A stretch of DNA of 64,000 nt from Clonostachys chloroleuca (lineage: Eukaryota > Ascomycota > Sordariomycetes > Hypocreales > Bionectriaceae): positions 4,960,001-5,024,000 of the forward strand of contig JBANAY010000003.1 in assembly GCA_037952775.1 (NCBI GenBank), given 5' to 3'. A program made the translations under genes and the position numbers. The notes under the pieces were generated by a model. It ran no database searches. It was not told the origin of the DNA and worked only from the letters and a program-made list of their open reading frames with translations. Below are positions 1 to 11,042 of the stretch, piece after piece (within the stretch, counting starts at the first letter, position 1; each line of letters begins with the position of its first letter).

Positions 1-1
1 G

Positions 2-772
2 ATCTTCTTCGGAACGGGTCGTAAGGAGCCAAACACGCGCGGTCTGAGTCGCAAGCACATCGTTGAGGGGCTGAAGAGCTCTCTCCAGCGTCTTGACCAG
101 CCCTATGTGGATATTGTATTCGCCCATCGGCCAGACTATGCCACTCCGCTGAGGGAAATCGTTGAAGGTTTCACCCAAGTCATCCGCAATCTGAACCTTG
201 CATACTACTGGGGCACCTCGGAGTGGAGTGCCGCACAAATCACTGAGGCAACGCAGATTGCTGAACGCTACAACTTGATTGCACCAGTCGTGGAGCAGCC
301 TCAGTACAATGCTTTTCACCGCGAGCGTTTTGAGGTTGAGTACGCTCCGCTCTTTAAGCAGTTCGAGTATGGAACTACCATTTGGTCGCCGCTTGCATCT
401 GGTCTCCTAACTGGTAAATACAACAATGGCATCCCAGAGGATTCCCGCTTCGCTACCAACAAAGCTTTTTTCGAAAAGAGCATTGAAGCGCTTAAGACTG
501 AGGAAGGAAAGGCTAAGATTGAGAAGGTGAAGAAGCTCACTTCTGTTGCGGAGAAGCTGGGAGGAAATGTCTCCCAGCTCGCTCTGGCTTGGTGTCTCAA
601 GAACCCCAATGTTAGCACCGTCATTCTTGGAGCGACAAAGGTTCATCAAATTGAGGACAACTGCAAAGCTCTTCAACTCTCCAAGAAGTTGACTCCAGAG
701 ATTATTGAGGAGATCGAAAAGATTCTAGACAATGCACCCACTGGACCCCCCACATACGGTCGGGAGAGGTGA
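2..772 (+). CDS. Aldo/keto reductase, Kv-beta/YakC-like (5' end outside window)
   Basis: The open frame runs from the first bases of the window to a TGA at 770-772, so the N-terminus is missing. The encoded part is the C-terminal two thirds of an NAD(P)H-dependent aldo/keto reductase TIM barrel of the voltage-gated K+ channel beta-subunit type. Visible landmarks are DIVFAHRPD (the strand carrying the family's conserved histidine), [37 protein letters not shown] and the cofactor-binding stretch [16 protein letters not shown]. The catalytic Asp/Tyr/Lys region lies mostly outside the window. No intron or disruption is seen in this part. Such enzymes reduce aldehydes and ketones in the cytosol; the substrate cannot be told. 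It converges on the transporter gene downstream, so membership in the neighbouring cluster is uncertain. Confidence 0.9.
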   Translation: MFFGTGRKEPNTRGLSRKHIVEGLKSSLQRLDQPYVDIVFAHRPDYATPLREIVEGFTQVIRNLNLAYYWGTSEWSAAQITEATQIAERYNLIAPVVEQPQYNAFHRERFEVEYAPLFKQFEYGTTIWSPLASGLLTGKYNNGIPEDSRFATNKAFFEKSIEALKTEEGKAKIEKVKKLTSVAEKLGGNVSQLALAWCLKNPNVSTVILGATKVHQIEDNCKALQLSKKLTPEIIEEIEKILDNAPTGPPTYGRER

Positions 773-862
773 AAAGACATCAGGTCCTCCGTATGAATAG
801 ATATATACCTATTTACACCATAATTAAGCTTTCAGGTATCAAAGTCCGATGGAAACGTCATT

Positions 863-2941
863 TCATTCCTCATCAATCTCTTTTGCCTGTTTCGCGTGTT
901 TCGCTGCGACACTGAGTTCCTCCACATTAGACATGTCGGCCGCCCCAAATAGCTCATCCATTCGTTCCAAAGAGATCTAGAAAGGAAACTCGTGTTAGTC
1001 CCGAGTAGCCAAGATATATTCCTCATGCTTGCAAGGATGAATTTGTACTCACGCCTTTGGTTTCTGGGACCCAAAAGGCAAGAATCGCCATGGTGAGATT
1101 GAGGGATCCAAAGATAAAGTACGCCCCAAATGGTGTGGAGACCAGCATCACTGGGGTCGCCTTTGACACTGCGAGATTATGAACCCAGTGCGTGAACGAG
1201 GCCAAGGCAACGTTGTACGCTCGCAGACGGTTCGTTGGTATTTCAGAAACGTAAATCCATGCTAACGCCGACGAATAAGAACAGGCACGTTGTGAAGCAA
1301 GGTACTTCTGAAGCTAAAGTTTACTCACATACAGGCCCCCAACCCATGTTAAAGGCAGCGGCAAAGATGTATACCATAGCTAGAGCGGCAATGCCAGCTG
1401 GGGGTGGCCTATCATTCTCGCCAATCTTTGGTCCGAACCGGACATACTGCTCATGTCAGTTTAATTGTGCCAGAATCCCGGGTCTCTTCTACTCACAAAT
1501 CCTAGGAAGAACATGCAGAAGCCCTGTAAGGCACCACTCCACATGAGAGAAAGACGGCGACCAAGAGAGTCGGCAAGGAAAAATACAAATATCAAGCAAG
1601 TGACCACCTTGACAATACCATATATGCCTTGGGCGAAAAGGGCCGTAGTTGTACTCGAAAGGCCAAGGTCTCGGAAAATAGTGGGAGCGTAGTAATTGAT
1701 GGCACCAGTCTTGGAGAACACGTATTAGTATCACTCGATATTAACTACGAAAAGATAGAAAATGGAAAATGAAAGGACTAACCCCCGACCATTGCTGGAA
1801 TGTAATCATACCAACAGTCAACAGTGCTCGCTTCCGATTTGTAGGGACCGTCCAGCACTCCTTTTGTAGGGACCAAAAGCCTACACCCTGCATGGTGGCC
1901 TTTTCTTGATCCAGCTGCGTTCGTAATTCGAGAAGCTCCCCCTGTATATAAGGGTGTTCGAGAGGAAGGTGCCGGACATCCGACAATACGGCGCTCGCTT
2001 GATCCCACCGGTCTTGAGAGGCGAGCCATCGCGGAGATTCGGGACACCCTAGCATGCTGAAGAAAAGAAGAGCAGGGCATATTGACTGGCAGGCCAGCGG
2101 AACCATCCATGTAGCCATAGGCTGCTCAGAGAGAGTACGATTAGCAATCTTCGTTCGAGTAGGTCTAGCAGAGATACATATACTCACCGGAAGATGTAGC
2201 AAAGCGCCATAGTTAATGAAGTATGCCATCATCCCGCCCATGACTAGGAGAAGCTGGAAGAATCCAACCAGAAAGCCACGAATTGCACGAGGAGAGTTTT
2301 CGGAAACGTAAGTAGGCGCAAGCATTGTTCCCGCGCCTAGTCCCAGGCCTTCAACAAATCTAGCCATCATTTTAGCCTCATGAATAGGAAAGCCATCTGG
2401 CATAGTTCCCACCTTCCGATGTAAAAAACTGATAGATGGCCGTAAGAAAACGCTTGCATGAGCCCACCGATAAATCCCGTAATGGCAACGGCGATAAGAG
2501 CAGGCTTCCTGCCCCTGCGATCAGCAATGGGACTGGAGAGAAGGGCCCCGGCCACAGCGCCAGCTTGCATGGTAGTGACGAGGTTGCCTGATAGATCGGC
2601 GGCGGCTTTAGGTGGTTGAGTATCAAGACCGAATTCACTGTCAACCAAACAGTTAGCCACACACCCTCAAGACACATGTCCATGGCGACAAGACATAATT
2701 ACCGCTTGAAGTCAGGCATTGCTAAGACGCCACCAATGATTCCTGCGTCTACTCCAAAGAGTGCTCCAGCAAAACATGCCTGCGTAGTAATAAGATCAAC
2801 AGTTGATGGGATAGAGCTCGATAATGAAATTCTACTTACCGAAGCGGCCAAGGCAAGAACACGCCAATTGTAAATCTCAGGGGGATCAACACGAATGGCT
2901 TCATTGCGAACAACGCGCCGTAGAACCGAGTGAATTGTCAT
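863..2941 (-). CDS. MFS sugar/quinate-type transporter
   Basis: A spliced gene with eight short introns encodes a 12-helix proton symporter of the fungal sugar transporter family, closest in layout to quinate permeases (QutD/Qa-y type). I chose the ATG at 2939-2941 ([15 protein letters not shown]), followed by the typical [15 protein letters not shown] before helix 1; an upstream in-frame ATG at 2981-2983 is less likely. Family signatures are present in order: [10 protein letters not shown] in helix 1, ADRRGRKPA in loop 2-3, PESPRWLA before the central loop, [12 protein letters not shown] in helix 7, ADSLGRRLS in loop 8-9 and PETKG after helix 12. The C-terminus ends KEIDEE. All eight junctions are GT...AG and keep frame, so the gene looks functional. 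The plasma membrane is its expected location. It probably imports a polyol, sugar or aromatic acid used by the cluster; the substrate is inference. Confidence 0.88.
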
Positions 2942-3805
2942 GTTCGCTGAAGTGTAAGATGTGAAGATAGGAAGGAGCAACAAACTTCCTGCAAGGCACC
3001 TTTACCTAGTCTAGCAGCTGAGAGCCCTTGGCTGTTCCCAGTAGCGCAATTGCTGTTGTAAGATAGAGATAGTTGTTCCTGAAGATGGTGTGATATTATG
3101 ATGACCAGCCAAGGCACGCGAAGTAAACCCCATTAAATTATCTGCTCGGTGTAGCAGCGCCCTTTGTTATGGGGATAAAAGCCTGTGTCAAAGGGCTGTT
3201 CATCTAAGTGCGTCGAAGGGAACTCTAGAAAAGTTGGGGGATGGGATGGGGCATATTAATGGCGCGACTCGTGCTTATCAAGTGGCAGTTGATTTCTGTG
3301 ACATGGGCATACAACGCAAGGCTGCTGTCTCGTATCAAGGGGCTGCCGAAGTGGCGGAATAAGTGCAGAGAATCAAGTACAATAACTTCTTTGGCTGGAA
3401 GTTAAGCTCCTGAAGTGAGGACCCCCTGACAAAATGTGTCAGAACCCCACATCCCCGGATTCTGAGTTGAGAGAACGTGCAGGGGAAGAAATTGGACATC
3501 CCGTCGGGGATGCTCGGCTATGGACCGGCCTTCACATGCAGCCGGGGAGCATCGGGCTAATTCCGACGCACCAAGTATCTATGGTCGGCTGTCTCTCATT
3601 CTAATTACTGACACTTTCCTAGAGCATTTGGGAAGTTCCGACAACAAACGATGGGGCATGTGACTAAGAACATCCCTGTTCCACGGATTTTTCACGCCAT
3701 CTGAAGGGATTGTTTAGTTCTTTTTCACACTCTCTCCGGGGGCCATTCGCAGACGAGTTGTACGATGGCAGAAACTTTCAGATATCATAATTGGCCTTTG
3801 TATTG
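2942..3805. other. Intergenic region, promoter of the MFS transporter
   Basis: There is no convincing gene here. The stretch lies between the 5' end of the transporter (minus strand) and the 3' end of the Zn2Cys6 regulator (also minus), so it should hold the transporter promoter. It is rich in CGG triplets around 3480-3570 and has a GCGACTCG at about 3263-3270 that matches one arm of the inverted repeat found upstream of the ALDH and ADH genes. Confidence 0.6.
3553..3565. promoter_or_regulatory. CGG-N7-CCG inverted triplet, candidate Zn2Cys6 site
   Basis: CGG GCTAATT CCG is an inverted CGG pair spaced by seven bases, about 0.6 kb upstream of the transporter start. Zn2Cys6 dimers bind CGG triplets of this kind, and a Zn2Cys6 gene is the next neighbour. 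The assignment is inference; such triplets also occur by chance. Confidence 0.3.
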
Positions 3806-5824
3806 TTAAGCCTTTTCAAAACTTGCCCATATCTGTTCTAGCTCTAAGCCGAGCGATGACGCTGGCCACCTGCACCTGTCACGACAAGATTCAAGCATTT
3901 CGAGAAGGCAGACTCTCTGACGATCATCTTGCACAAACATGCCAGCTATTATTGGGAAAACGTCAATTCAAGTTCGATAAATATCATAGGATATCCCTAC
4001 CAATGAACAGGCACTGTGAAGACATCATACTTGATGCGTCTTCTGTCAGGGTCAGACCTATACCACAGACGAGCTCTATGCTGTCCTGGATTGTCTTTTG
4101 CCGGTGCATGAACTTCTCCATGCCACCCAAACTTGGCTCATGAGCGCAGACAAGAATTCTCGAAACGTAATGAATCTGCATGGCCAAGCCTAGTATTGCA
4201 ATTAGCACGGAGAAATACTCTGCGGGGATGAAGAATCTACCAAAGCTTTGAGGGTGTATGAGCCGCGGTTTGAAAACTTGACTTCCATAGCGGGTCATAG
4301 CGGGCAACTCGGAAAACTCAATTGTCAGATGCGATTCCCACTCCTGGAGCATCTCTTTGAGAGCCCTCGCCCACTCAAGTCTTCCGACAAATGTTCCTTC
4401 TGTCTCTTCGGATGGGCCAACAGCACAGAAATTTATTACCTGAGCCAGTATCCAGACCGCACGTGAAGCCAACTCATAACTATTCAGGTCCGAACACGCC
4501 TTTTTAGGTGTCCATGTGCTGTATGTGCGACGCCTTCCCCTCAATGCCGCCCAGATATCCTGACGCAGCCAAGCCCACCATGTCGTGCTTTCAAGGCTCG
4601 AAACTTCCACTTCGATCTGCCGCGACCGAAGAATCCAAAAGACTCCTTGGAGATGCCGTTGCCAATCCTGCCGGGATCCTCGAAGCATCTCGTACGTTGA
4701 GATGATGAGAGTAGTCGCCATTAGCTCTTGACTACGCTGATACGTAGGATAACGCATAGCTTTCTGGACGTAATGTAGAGTCTGGTAATAATACTGGAGT
4801 GCGCTATTCTGACCTATACGTTCTTCTTGGGGGATTGTTCCGTCGAGCGACTGATGATAGCCGGACAAAGCCAAGATGGCATTCAGCAAGCCCGCATTCC
4901 GGGCTGCAAGGCGCGGAACTATTGTCGAGAACGTCCGGGCGTTGTCAAAAAGATCAAGCTATTTGAGAACCATGAGTAGCCAAACTGATAGAAACACCAT
5001 TTACGTAGTGAACAACATACCCATGAGCATATTCGATGGACAAAGTTCTCAAATAAGATCTGTTCTCTTTCAAGCAATGAGATGCTTTCTGATGCCTGCC
5101 ACATATCTTGCTCACAACTACCCTCATTTGCAAAATCTTTTTCCAGGTGTTGATCATCGATGATTTTAGTTGCACGTTGCAACTGTGTCATGTCATTATC
5201 ATCTTGGCCGTCCAGCGGACCTGGGAATCCCCATTCGACACTAGGCGAGACGTCCCTCTCTTGAAGCTCGTCACGGAATAGCCCAAACCAGCGAGCTGCA
5301 GCCACACTCACAGACGCGGTGCGAGGCGTTAGTGGTGAGTCTGCTTGTTGCTGTATTCCATGATTACCAACCCAATCAACGGCAATTCCGCTTGTAGGGA
5401 TGTTGGGCACAGAAGACGGTACCAGAGATGACGCTGCTGCTTCTGACGACTGCGTTGCTGCAATGGAGCGGACGACTTCCAATAGGTTACCTTGCGAGTC
5501 CAGAACCTGTCCCAGCTGCCGAAGAATTTCGAGACTGGCAGGATCGAATGAAGAATGGTCCCTCTCAGTATCATCGTAGGAGCAAGAGATGCTGATTGAG
5601 GCGCAGAAGCCGCAAGTGGGCCGTACGTTGTCGCACTTGGTTTTCCTTGCGCGACACACATGACAAGCTTTCGAGCTCCTCTTACGCGGGTACCGGGCGT
5701 CTGAAGGTGGATTTGCAGGACGTTTCCGTGATCCTTGAGCCTCCGACTCTGCAAGGGGAGGGCCCCTTTCCTGTAGGGGATGCTCAGACATGTGGAACGC
5801 GATCAGACTCCGAAATGCCACCAA
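3806..5824 (-). CDS. Zn2Cys6 transcription factor, fungal-specific (Fungal_trans_2-like)
   Basis: The N-terminal binuclear zinc cluster is complete: C-x2-C-x6-C-x5-C-x2-C-x6-C beginning ACHVCRARKTKCD, preceded by the basic RYPRKRSSK. The middle and C-terminal parts match the acidic-helical region common in this family (FENFVHRICSW, LLNAILALSGYH, YYYQTLHYVQKAM, STYEMLRGS). Two GT...AG introns are needed: 4959-5020, and a short one near 3930-3990 that restores the conserved end (CLFIAGMFVQDDRQRVC...LLEMLESCR) and moves the stop to TAA at 3806-3808. The start may be the ATG at 5824 or the in-frame ATG 33 bases further in (MSEHPLQERG), which sits closer to family length. It is divergent from the FAD oxidoreductase, so it probably acts as a local regulator of the cluster (inference). 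No disruption is seen. Confidence 0.87.
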
Positions 5825-6352
5825 TTAAAGACAGTAGTAGAGATTCGCACCACCGTCGGAGAGAGTTGAGGGTGGATAAGCATACGTTGAGTCTGAATTC
5901 GAGGCGGTGCAGAATGAGCAGGGTTCGGGGAGGTGTCGGGAGGGGATGAGTTTGAGGATGGCCAATCTCTCCCCACAACCCCGCAGTTGGACAGGACACC
6001 CACGCATATTAATTTAGTTTATGCGGTCACGATGGACATCCCCAAGAGGAGATGGCCGGCCTGGGGGATGGAATACCGATCCGAATCGCGAAGGCGTGCC
6101 AAGAGTCTAGACAACTATGCCGATTTCGGGGACCGTCGGTAGCAAGTATGAGGAACTCGTTGCTTGCAGCGAGACGGCGGGATTTGATAACAAGATGTTG
6201 GCTTTGGTACATTATAAGCAGGCCCATGCCTCGGTACATCCATGCTCCCATCGCTATCGGTCGCATCCAGTCGCTGAAGCTCTATCCCCTCATCTTAGGC
6301 CCTTTTTTTTGGCTGATCGGTTGAGTTGTTCCCGTTTTATTAATCTATCGCA
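5825..6352. promoter_or_regulatory. Bidirectional promoter, Zn2Cys6 regulator / FAD oxidoreductase
   Basis: This is the only space between two divergent genes and must carry both promoters. It holds a GAGTCTGAATTCGAG stretch at 5889-5903 that loosely resembles the inverted repeat upstream of the ALDH and ADH genes, several CGG triplets around 6120-6140, and a pyrimidine tract at 6301-6310 upstream of the oxidoreductase ATG. No ORF here looks real. Confidence 0.55.
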
Positions 6353-8041
6353 ATGGGTGAATTAAAGATCAATGGCAGCGCCCCGGCCAGGCCATGGCAA
6401 AGCACTCATCCGGAAGCCCAGCCTCGAAACTTCTCGACCGACATTCTTGTTGTCGGTGGTGGTCTCGGCGGGGTGTCCGCAGCCCTTGGCGCATTGCGCA
6501 GAGGACGCCGCGTCTTCTTGACTGAAGAGTATGAGTGGCTGGGCGGCCAGCTTACTAGTCAAGCCGTGCCGCCAGACGAGCACAGCTGGGTCGAGCAGTT
6601 TGGAGTGACCCGGTCCTATAGGGCCTTGCGTGATGGAATTCGCCAGTATTATCTGGATCATTATCCCCTGACAGACGAGGCAAGACGAAGACCACAGTTG
6701 AATCCAGGTGCCGGCCATGTCAGCAAGCTGTGTCATGAACCTCGCGTCGCAGTCGCAGTCATCGATACCATGCTCATACCGTACATCGGGAGTGGGAAGC
6801 TTGTCATAAAGAAGCGCACAAGACCTGTCTCGTGCGAAGTAGACGAACAAGGCATCGTCCACAGCGTCACATTCCGCCGTCTCGATAACCCAGGCATCTT
6901 TACAGTTAAATCCAGCTATGTGATTGACGCCACGGAGCTTGGAGATCTTCTGCCTCTATCCAAAACTCCTTATGTGACTGGATTCGAGTCACGCCAGGAT
7001 ACCGGGGAGCCCAGTGCCCCTGAGGAGGCACAGCCGCAAAACTCCCAAGCTGTCTCAATTTGTTTCGCAGTTGAGCATATCGAGGGAGAAGATCACACAA
7101 TACTGAAGCCTCCGAACTACGACTTTTGGCGCAGTCGACACCCCGATTTCTGGGGTGCACCGCTGCTTGGTCTGAAAGCGCCTCATCCACGGACACTTGA
7201 GATTGTTGAACGCGAGTTCACTCCGAATCCCAACGATGACCCGGCATTAGTTTTTGCAGACCAGCGCAAGTCTGGCGGAGACATGAATCTTTGGACTTTC
7301 CGCCGCATCGTCGCGCGCGACAATTTCACTCCTGGAGCCTATCAATCGGATGTTTGCCTCGTCAACTGGCCTATGATTGATTATTTCGAGAAACCCATCA
7401 TTGACGTGGCAGAGGATGATCTTGAAGAGCGCCTCAGCGAAGCCGCTTCCTTGTCTTACAGCATGCTCTACTATCTACAGACGGCGTGTCCCAGAGCAGA
7501 CGGTAGGGGCACGGGCTACCCAGGACTTCGGCTACGAGGCGACATCACAGGGACAGAACATGGATTGGCGATGGCGCCGTACATTCGAGAATCGCGCCGA
7601 ATCAAGGCCATCACCACTATTGTTGAGCAGCATCTCTCTTTGAAGGTCCGTGGCGAGAAGGGGGCAGTCCAGTATCCCGACAGCGTGGGAGTCGGCATGT
7701 ACCGCATCGACCTCCATCCATCTACTGGTCAAGACAACTACATCGACGTCGCGTGCTGTCCTTTCCAAATCCCATTGGGTGCTCTGATCCCACTGAAACG
7801 GTCCAACTTGCTGGCGGGCTGCAAAAATATTGGGACCACGCACATCACCAACGGGTGTTACAGACTCCATCCTGTTGAGTGGAATATTGGCGAGGCAGCC
7901 GGGTTGCTGGCTGCACACTGTCTGAACACGGGGCTCTCGCCGCACCAAGTTCAGGGAGACACCGGGTTATTCAGCGAGTTTCACAAGGTGCTATTCCATG
8001 AAGGTATTGAAACTGAATGGCCTGACGTTTCCGGGTACTGA
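6353..8041 (+). CDS. FAD-dependent oxidoreductase (FAD_oxidored type)
   Basis: A single intronless frame of 562 residues. The N-terminus has a Rossmann dinucleotide fold (TDILVVGGGLGGVSAA, Gly-rich GxGxxG at about residues 35-41) followed by an acidic/basic strand end (RVFLTEEYEWLGGQL), as in the FAD_oxidored family. Other blocks typical of this family are CHEPRVAVAV, YVIDATELGDLL, DQRKSGGDMNLWTFRR and, near the end, HITNGCYRLHPVEWNIGEAAG, which closes the FAD site. There is no signal peptide or membrane segment, so it is probably cytosolic. The reaction is unknown: an FAD-linked oxidation or hydroxylation of a small molecule. Close relatives are common in bacteria as well as fungi, and the absence of introns beside intron-rich neighbours fits transfer, but this is only suggestive. 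The ATG at 6353 has a good context and needs no extension. Confidence 0.9.
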   Translation: MGELKINGSAPARPWQSTHPEAQPRNFSTDILVVGGGLGGVSAALGALRRGRRVFLTEEYEWLGGQLTSQAVPPDEHSWVEQFGVTRSYRALRDGIRQYYLDHYPLTDEARRRPQLNPGAGHVSKLCHEPRVAVAVIDTMLIPYIGSGKLVIKKRTRPVSCEVDEQGIVHSVTFRRLDNPGIFTVKSSYVIDATELGDLLPLSKTPYVTGFESRQDTGEPSAPEEAQPQNSQAVSICFAVEHIEGEDHTILKPPNYDFWRSRHPDFWGAPLLGLKAPHPRTLEIVEREFTPNPNDDPALVFADQRKSGGDMNLWTFRRIVARDNFTPGAYQSDVCLVNWPMIDYFEKPIIDVAEDDLEERLSEAASLSYSMLYYLQTACPRADGRGTGYPGLRLRGDITGTEHGLAMAPYIRESRRIKAITTIVEQHLSLKVRGEKGAVQYPDSVGVGMYRIDLHPSTGQDNYIDVACCPFQIPLGALIPLKRSNLLAGCKNIGTTHITNGCYRLHPVEWNIGEAAGLLAAHCLNTGLSPHQVQGDTGLFSEFHKVLFHEGIETEWPDVSGY

Positions 8042-8665
8042 AGAAGTCGCGAGCTGCCTCAAGTCCAAATGTTCAGAACAAGAAGTGCAAACTGCCATCA
8101 AGTGGCCATGCACCGGTGACATTATCCCTTCCATTGCCCAGCAGACACCAGAAGCAGTAACAGACGCCCTCTGCAGGGCCTGTAACTGCCAGTAGAATCC
8201 TTTGAGGCTAGACGCTGAAAGCATCTCGGAGGTGTCTTGGTCGTGGCCCTTGTTTTGAAATGGCAGGGACCCCGCTCATTCATGAGAACACAAAATGCGT
8301 GTGCGTTTGAGGAAATCCGGTTCACACTGACCTCTCGCTACTCTGGCCTGAGAAACTAAGATAGTTAAGACGACTGAAATACTGAACGCATTGAAAAGTA
8401 TGAAAATAAATTCTGGCTTGATTTGATCTTAGTTTTGAAACGTAGCCAAGTATTCAGATCGTGGTCGCGAACGATCTTTCTAAGGAATGTAGGCCTCAAC
8501 TAAAAACTGTTAAATGTCCAAATCACAAATGCGAAGGCAAAGCCTCGGAACAAGTCTTTATAATTGATATCATTATTTTGATACGGGCGAGAGTTGGAGT
8601 ATAAAGATAAAAAATAGCAATGAAAGATGCCAGACCCGACAGTGGATAATATCCAGGAATTCTTT
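8042..8665. other. Intergenic 3' regions with a short dispersed repeat
   Basis: This is a convergent 3' space between the oxidoreductase and the P450, with no gene seen. It contains one copy (8616-8641) of a 26-base sequence that recurs exactly at 20967-20992. Confidence 0.6.
8616..8641 (+). repeat. 26-bp dispersed repeat, copy 1
   Basis: It begins AGCAATGAAAGATG and ends CCAGACCCGACA, and is identical over 26 bases to 20967-20992. Similarity continues weakly on the left (TATAAAGATAAAAA versus ATAAAGTTAAAAA). Both copies are just downstream of coding sequence. It may be the remnant of a small mobile element. Confidence 0.6.
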
Positions 8666-10701
8666 CTAGTTTCGATTTGAGAAAACAATCATCAGAGGCG
8701 CTAGTGCCAATGTAAAATTGTCTTGTTTACCGTCCAAGAAAGCTTCGGCAGACACACCTGGGGCAAACTCAACAACATACTTTCGCAATATAGTCGAGAC
8801 GACGTGTCGGATTTCCATCAGGCCTAGGTGCTTTCCGGTGCAAGAGTAACGACCTGTCACCCAACTGAATTAGCCCATGCTCGGTGTAAAGAAAAGAAAA
8901 AAAGGTAGAAACATACCGACGGAGAAGGGCACAAATGCCGCGCTATTTTTTACCATCTCCGGATTTGTTGTCCATCTTTCGGGAACAAAGTCATTGGGTG
9001 AAGCAAAATTTCTCTCATCTAGGGGGAAGTGAGTTAGATAGAACGATCTAAGTCGACAACGTGAGACTTTAGATATGTCAAACTTACCTCGACACATTGT
9101 GTGTGTGGGAATTTGAACAATAGTGTTACCAGGGATAAAGTGTTTGCCGATCTGAAGGCCTTCAGGAGGAGTCACCCGCTGAACTCCCGAAGGTACTGGA
9201 GGGTGAAGACGCAGCGTCTCATTAATGACCGCATTTAAGAATGGCAGTTTAGATAAAGACACGGAGTCTACTGTATCAGGGTCGGCGTAGACCTCATCGA
9301 TCTCATTTTGGAGACGCGTGATGATTTCCGGCCGACGGCAAAGTTCGTAGAAAAGGCACGTAAGAGATGCTGCTGTTGTATCACTGCCAATCAAGTTAGA
9401 ATAACACAACCTAGATATCAATGTTCATTTCAGCTGACCTTCCAGCTACAGCAATAAGGGCGGCATCTCCTGTCAAAAGAAGCTCATCCTGGAAAGTAGG
9501 TTGTTTGCTATTGTGGTCCTCCAAAAGCCAAAAGAATACATCGGGCCTATCTGGGGTCATCTATGATAAAGATCGGCAAAATCAGCCAAGATCAGGGGAT
9601 GACCGAATGACATCACTTCAAAAACGTACACTTTTTCTTCCGGTGACTTGAGATTGTATCCAGCCCCAGAACGACTTTGAATCCCTGTTTAGAACAGGGA
9701 TGCCCTTCAACACGTCAAGAAGCCACACGAGATGGCCGAAAGCCCCAACAGTGGCCATGAATTCATGCAGAGAGTTCATAAAGTGATGCTTTACACCACC
9801 TCGTAGCATCCCGAATGACTTGCCCCAAGCCAAGTCCCCCATTACGTCGAAGCTGTAAAAGTTGAACCAATCAGTGACGTTGACGGGGTTTCCCTCGGTC
9901 GCTGCTAAATGCGAAAGAAGTTGCTCTGCGTAATCGACGACTCGGGGTTCATAGTCCCGAAGGGCTTCGCCAATCAGGTCAGTCAGTCATTTAAACCTTT
10001 GTATGAAGATTGGGGTCCATCGATATGTAGCCGTACCTTTTGCGCTGAAACCACGGTCCCATATCCGCCGGCGTTGCACGTGATGTGGCTTGCTTCTGAT
10101 CATCTGGAGGGATATCATGGGATTGTTGATGGTATACCAGGGGCCCTTGGCACATGTAGACTTGGGGCCGTGAATTGCCATGACTGCCTCCGGATCAGCT
10201 ATAGACAGCTCTGATGGCCCTAATCGAAATTTGTGTGAGCTATGTCTATGTCATTACCTTAAACACAATCAATTTAGCCTTACCAATGCGCACGAAGTCA
10301 CCGTGCTCTTGGTGAAGCTGCTCAACTTCCTCGTACAAGTGCGATCTCTTGATCGAAAGATATGTAATGTAGAAATTAGAGAATCGCGCTAAGAAAGGTC
10401 CTGGAAAAGCAGACAGCCTGTGGAATAAGCTGCGATAGAGTGCCATGCTGGCGAAGACTCCCGAGACGGCCAGTAGTCCAAGCGTGGTAACGACGTTAAT
10501 TGATCTATAAGCGGAGAATGGAGGCTCGTCCTGTAGCGGCACTGTGGCTAGTACAGTAATGGCGCCAAAGTAGAGCGACAATGTGGAGAGAATAATCTTC
10601 CAGGTCATTGTGTCCCATTCGCCACATCGAAAAATGAATAGGTGGCATGCCATGCCTGCCAGAAAGGCAGCTATGCGAGAGCCTATGAAAATATGCAACA
10701 T
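8666..10701 (-). CDS. Cytochrome P450 monooxygenase, membrane-anchored (CYP67/tryprostatin-hydroxylase-like)
   Basis: Six short introns give one continuous frame. The start at 10699-10701 yields MLHIFIGSRIAAFLAGM, and the first 110 residues carry several hydrophobic segments, as in the P450 group annotated as CYP67 or tryprostatin B 6-hydroxylase-like. The hinge LSAFPGPFLARFSNFY follows. Core motifs are all present: I-helix AVAGSDTTAASLT (oxygen activation), ETLRLHPPVPSG (K-helix ExxR), PERW, and the heme loop FSVGRYSCTGKH (F-x2-G-x3-C-x-G), with Cys as the heme ligand; the loop is split by an intron after FSVG. The stop is at 8666-8668. It sits in the endoplasmic reticulum membrane and needs a cytochrome P450 reductase encoded elsewhere. 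It is divergent from the bZIP gene. The family assignment beyond P450 is tentative. Confidence 0.9.
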
Positions 10702-11042
10702 GATGAATAAGTTATCGGTCTTGATATAACGTCTTTGATTTGTCTTCGGCCATCTACTAAATTGTAGTGAGCTTACAAAGTAACTTGAAGCATCGGGGCT
10801 TCCCAAAGCTCGTGATTTATATACATGAGTATTGTCAGTACTGCTGCATCACTGATATTGCTATCAACCCAATCAGAGACACCGTAAAGATCTGACATTG
10901 GCTCTTCCTCTGTGTCAGGGCGCCCTGAGTCAGTCAGCCTCAAAGCTGTAGACAACCGACCGCTCCCCACACTCCCGCTTTTCCAGATCTGGGGAAGATG
11001 CGGGGTATAATGCAGATCCAACAGGGTTGAACCGAGGCCAAA
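10702..11042. promoter_or_regulatory. Bidirectional promoter, P450 / bZIP regulator
   Basis: This is the spacer between two divergent genes. It carries TGAGTCAGTCA at 10926-10936, whose first seven bases are the classic palindromic bZIP (Gcn4/AP-1) half-site pair. The GAGTCAG core is also inside the inverted repeats upstream of the ALDH and ADH genes. Confidence 0.5.
10926..10932. promoter_or_regulatory. TGAGTCA, candidate bZIP site
   Basis: A perfect TGAGTCA between the P450 and bZIP genes. bZIP dimers of the Gcn4/AP-1 type bind this site; autoregulation by the adjacent bZIP is inference. A seven-base match is expected by chance every few kilobases. Confidence 0.35.

Noticed and set aside
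10773..11021. 82-codon minus-strand ORF upstream of the P450
   Set aside because: It lies in the P450/bZIP promoter and does not join the P450 frame through convincing splice sites.
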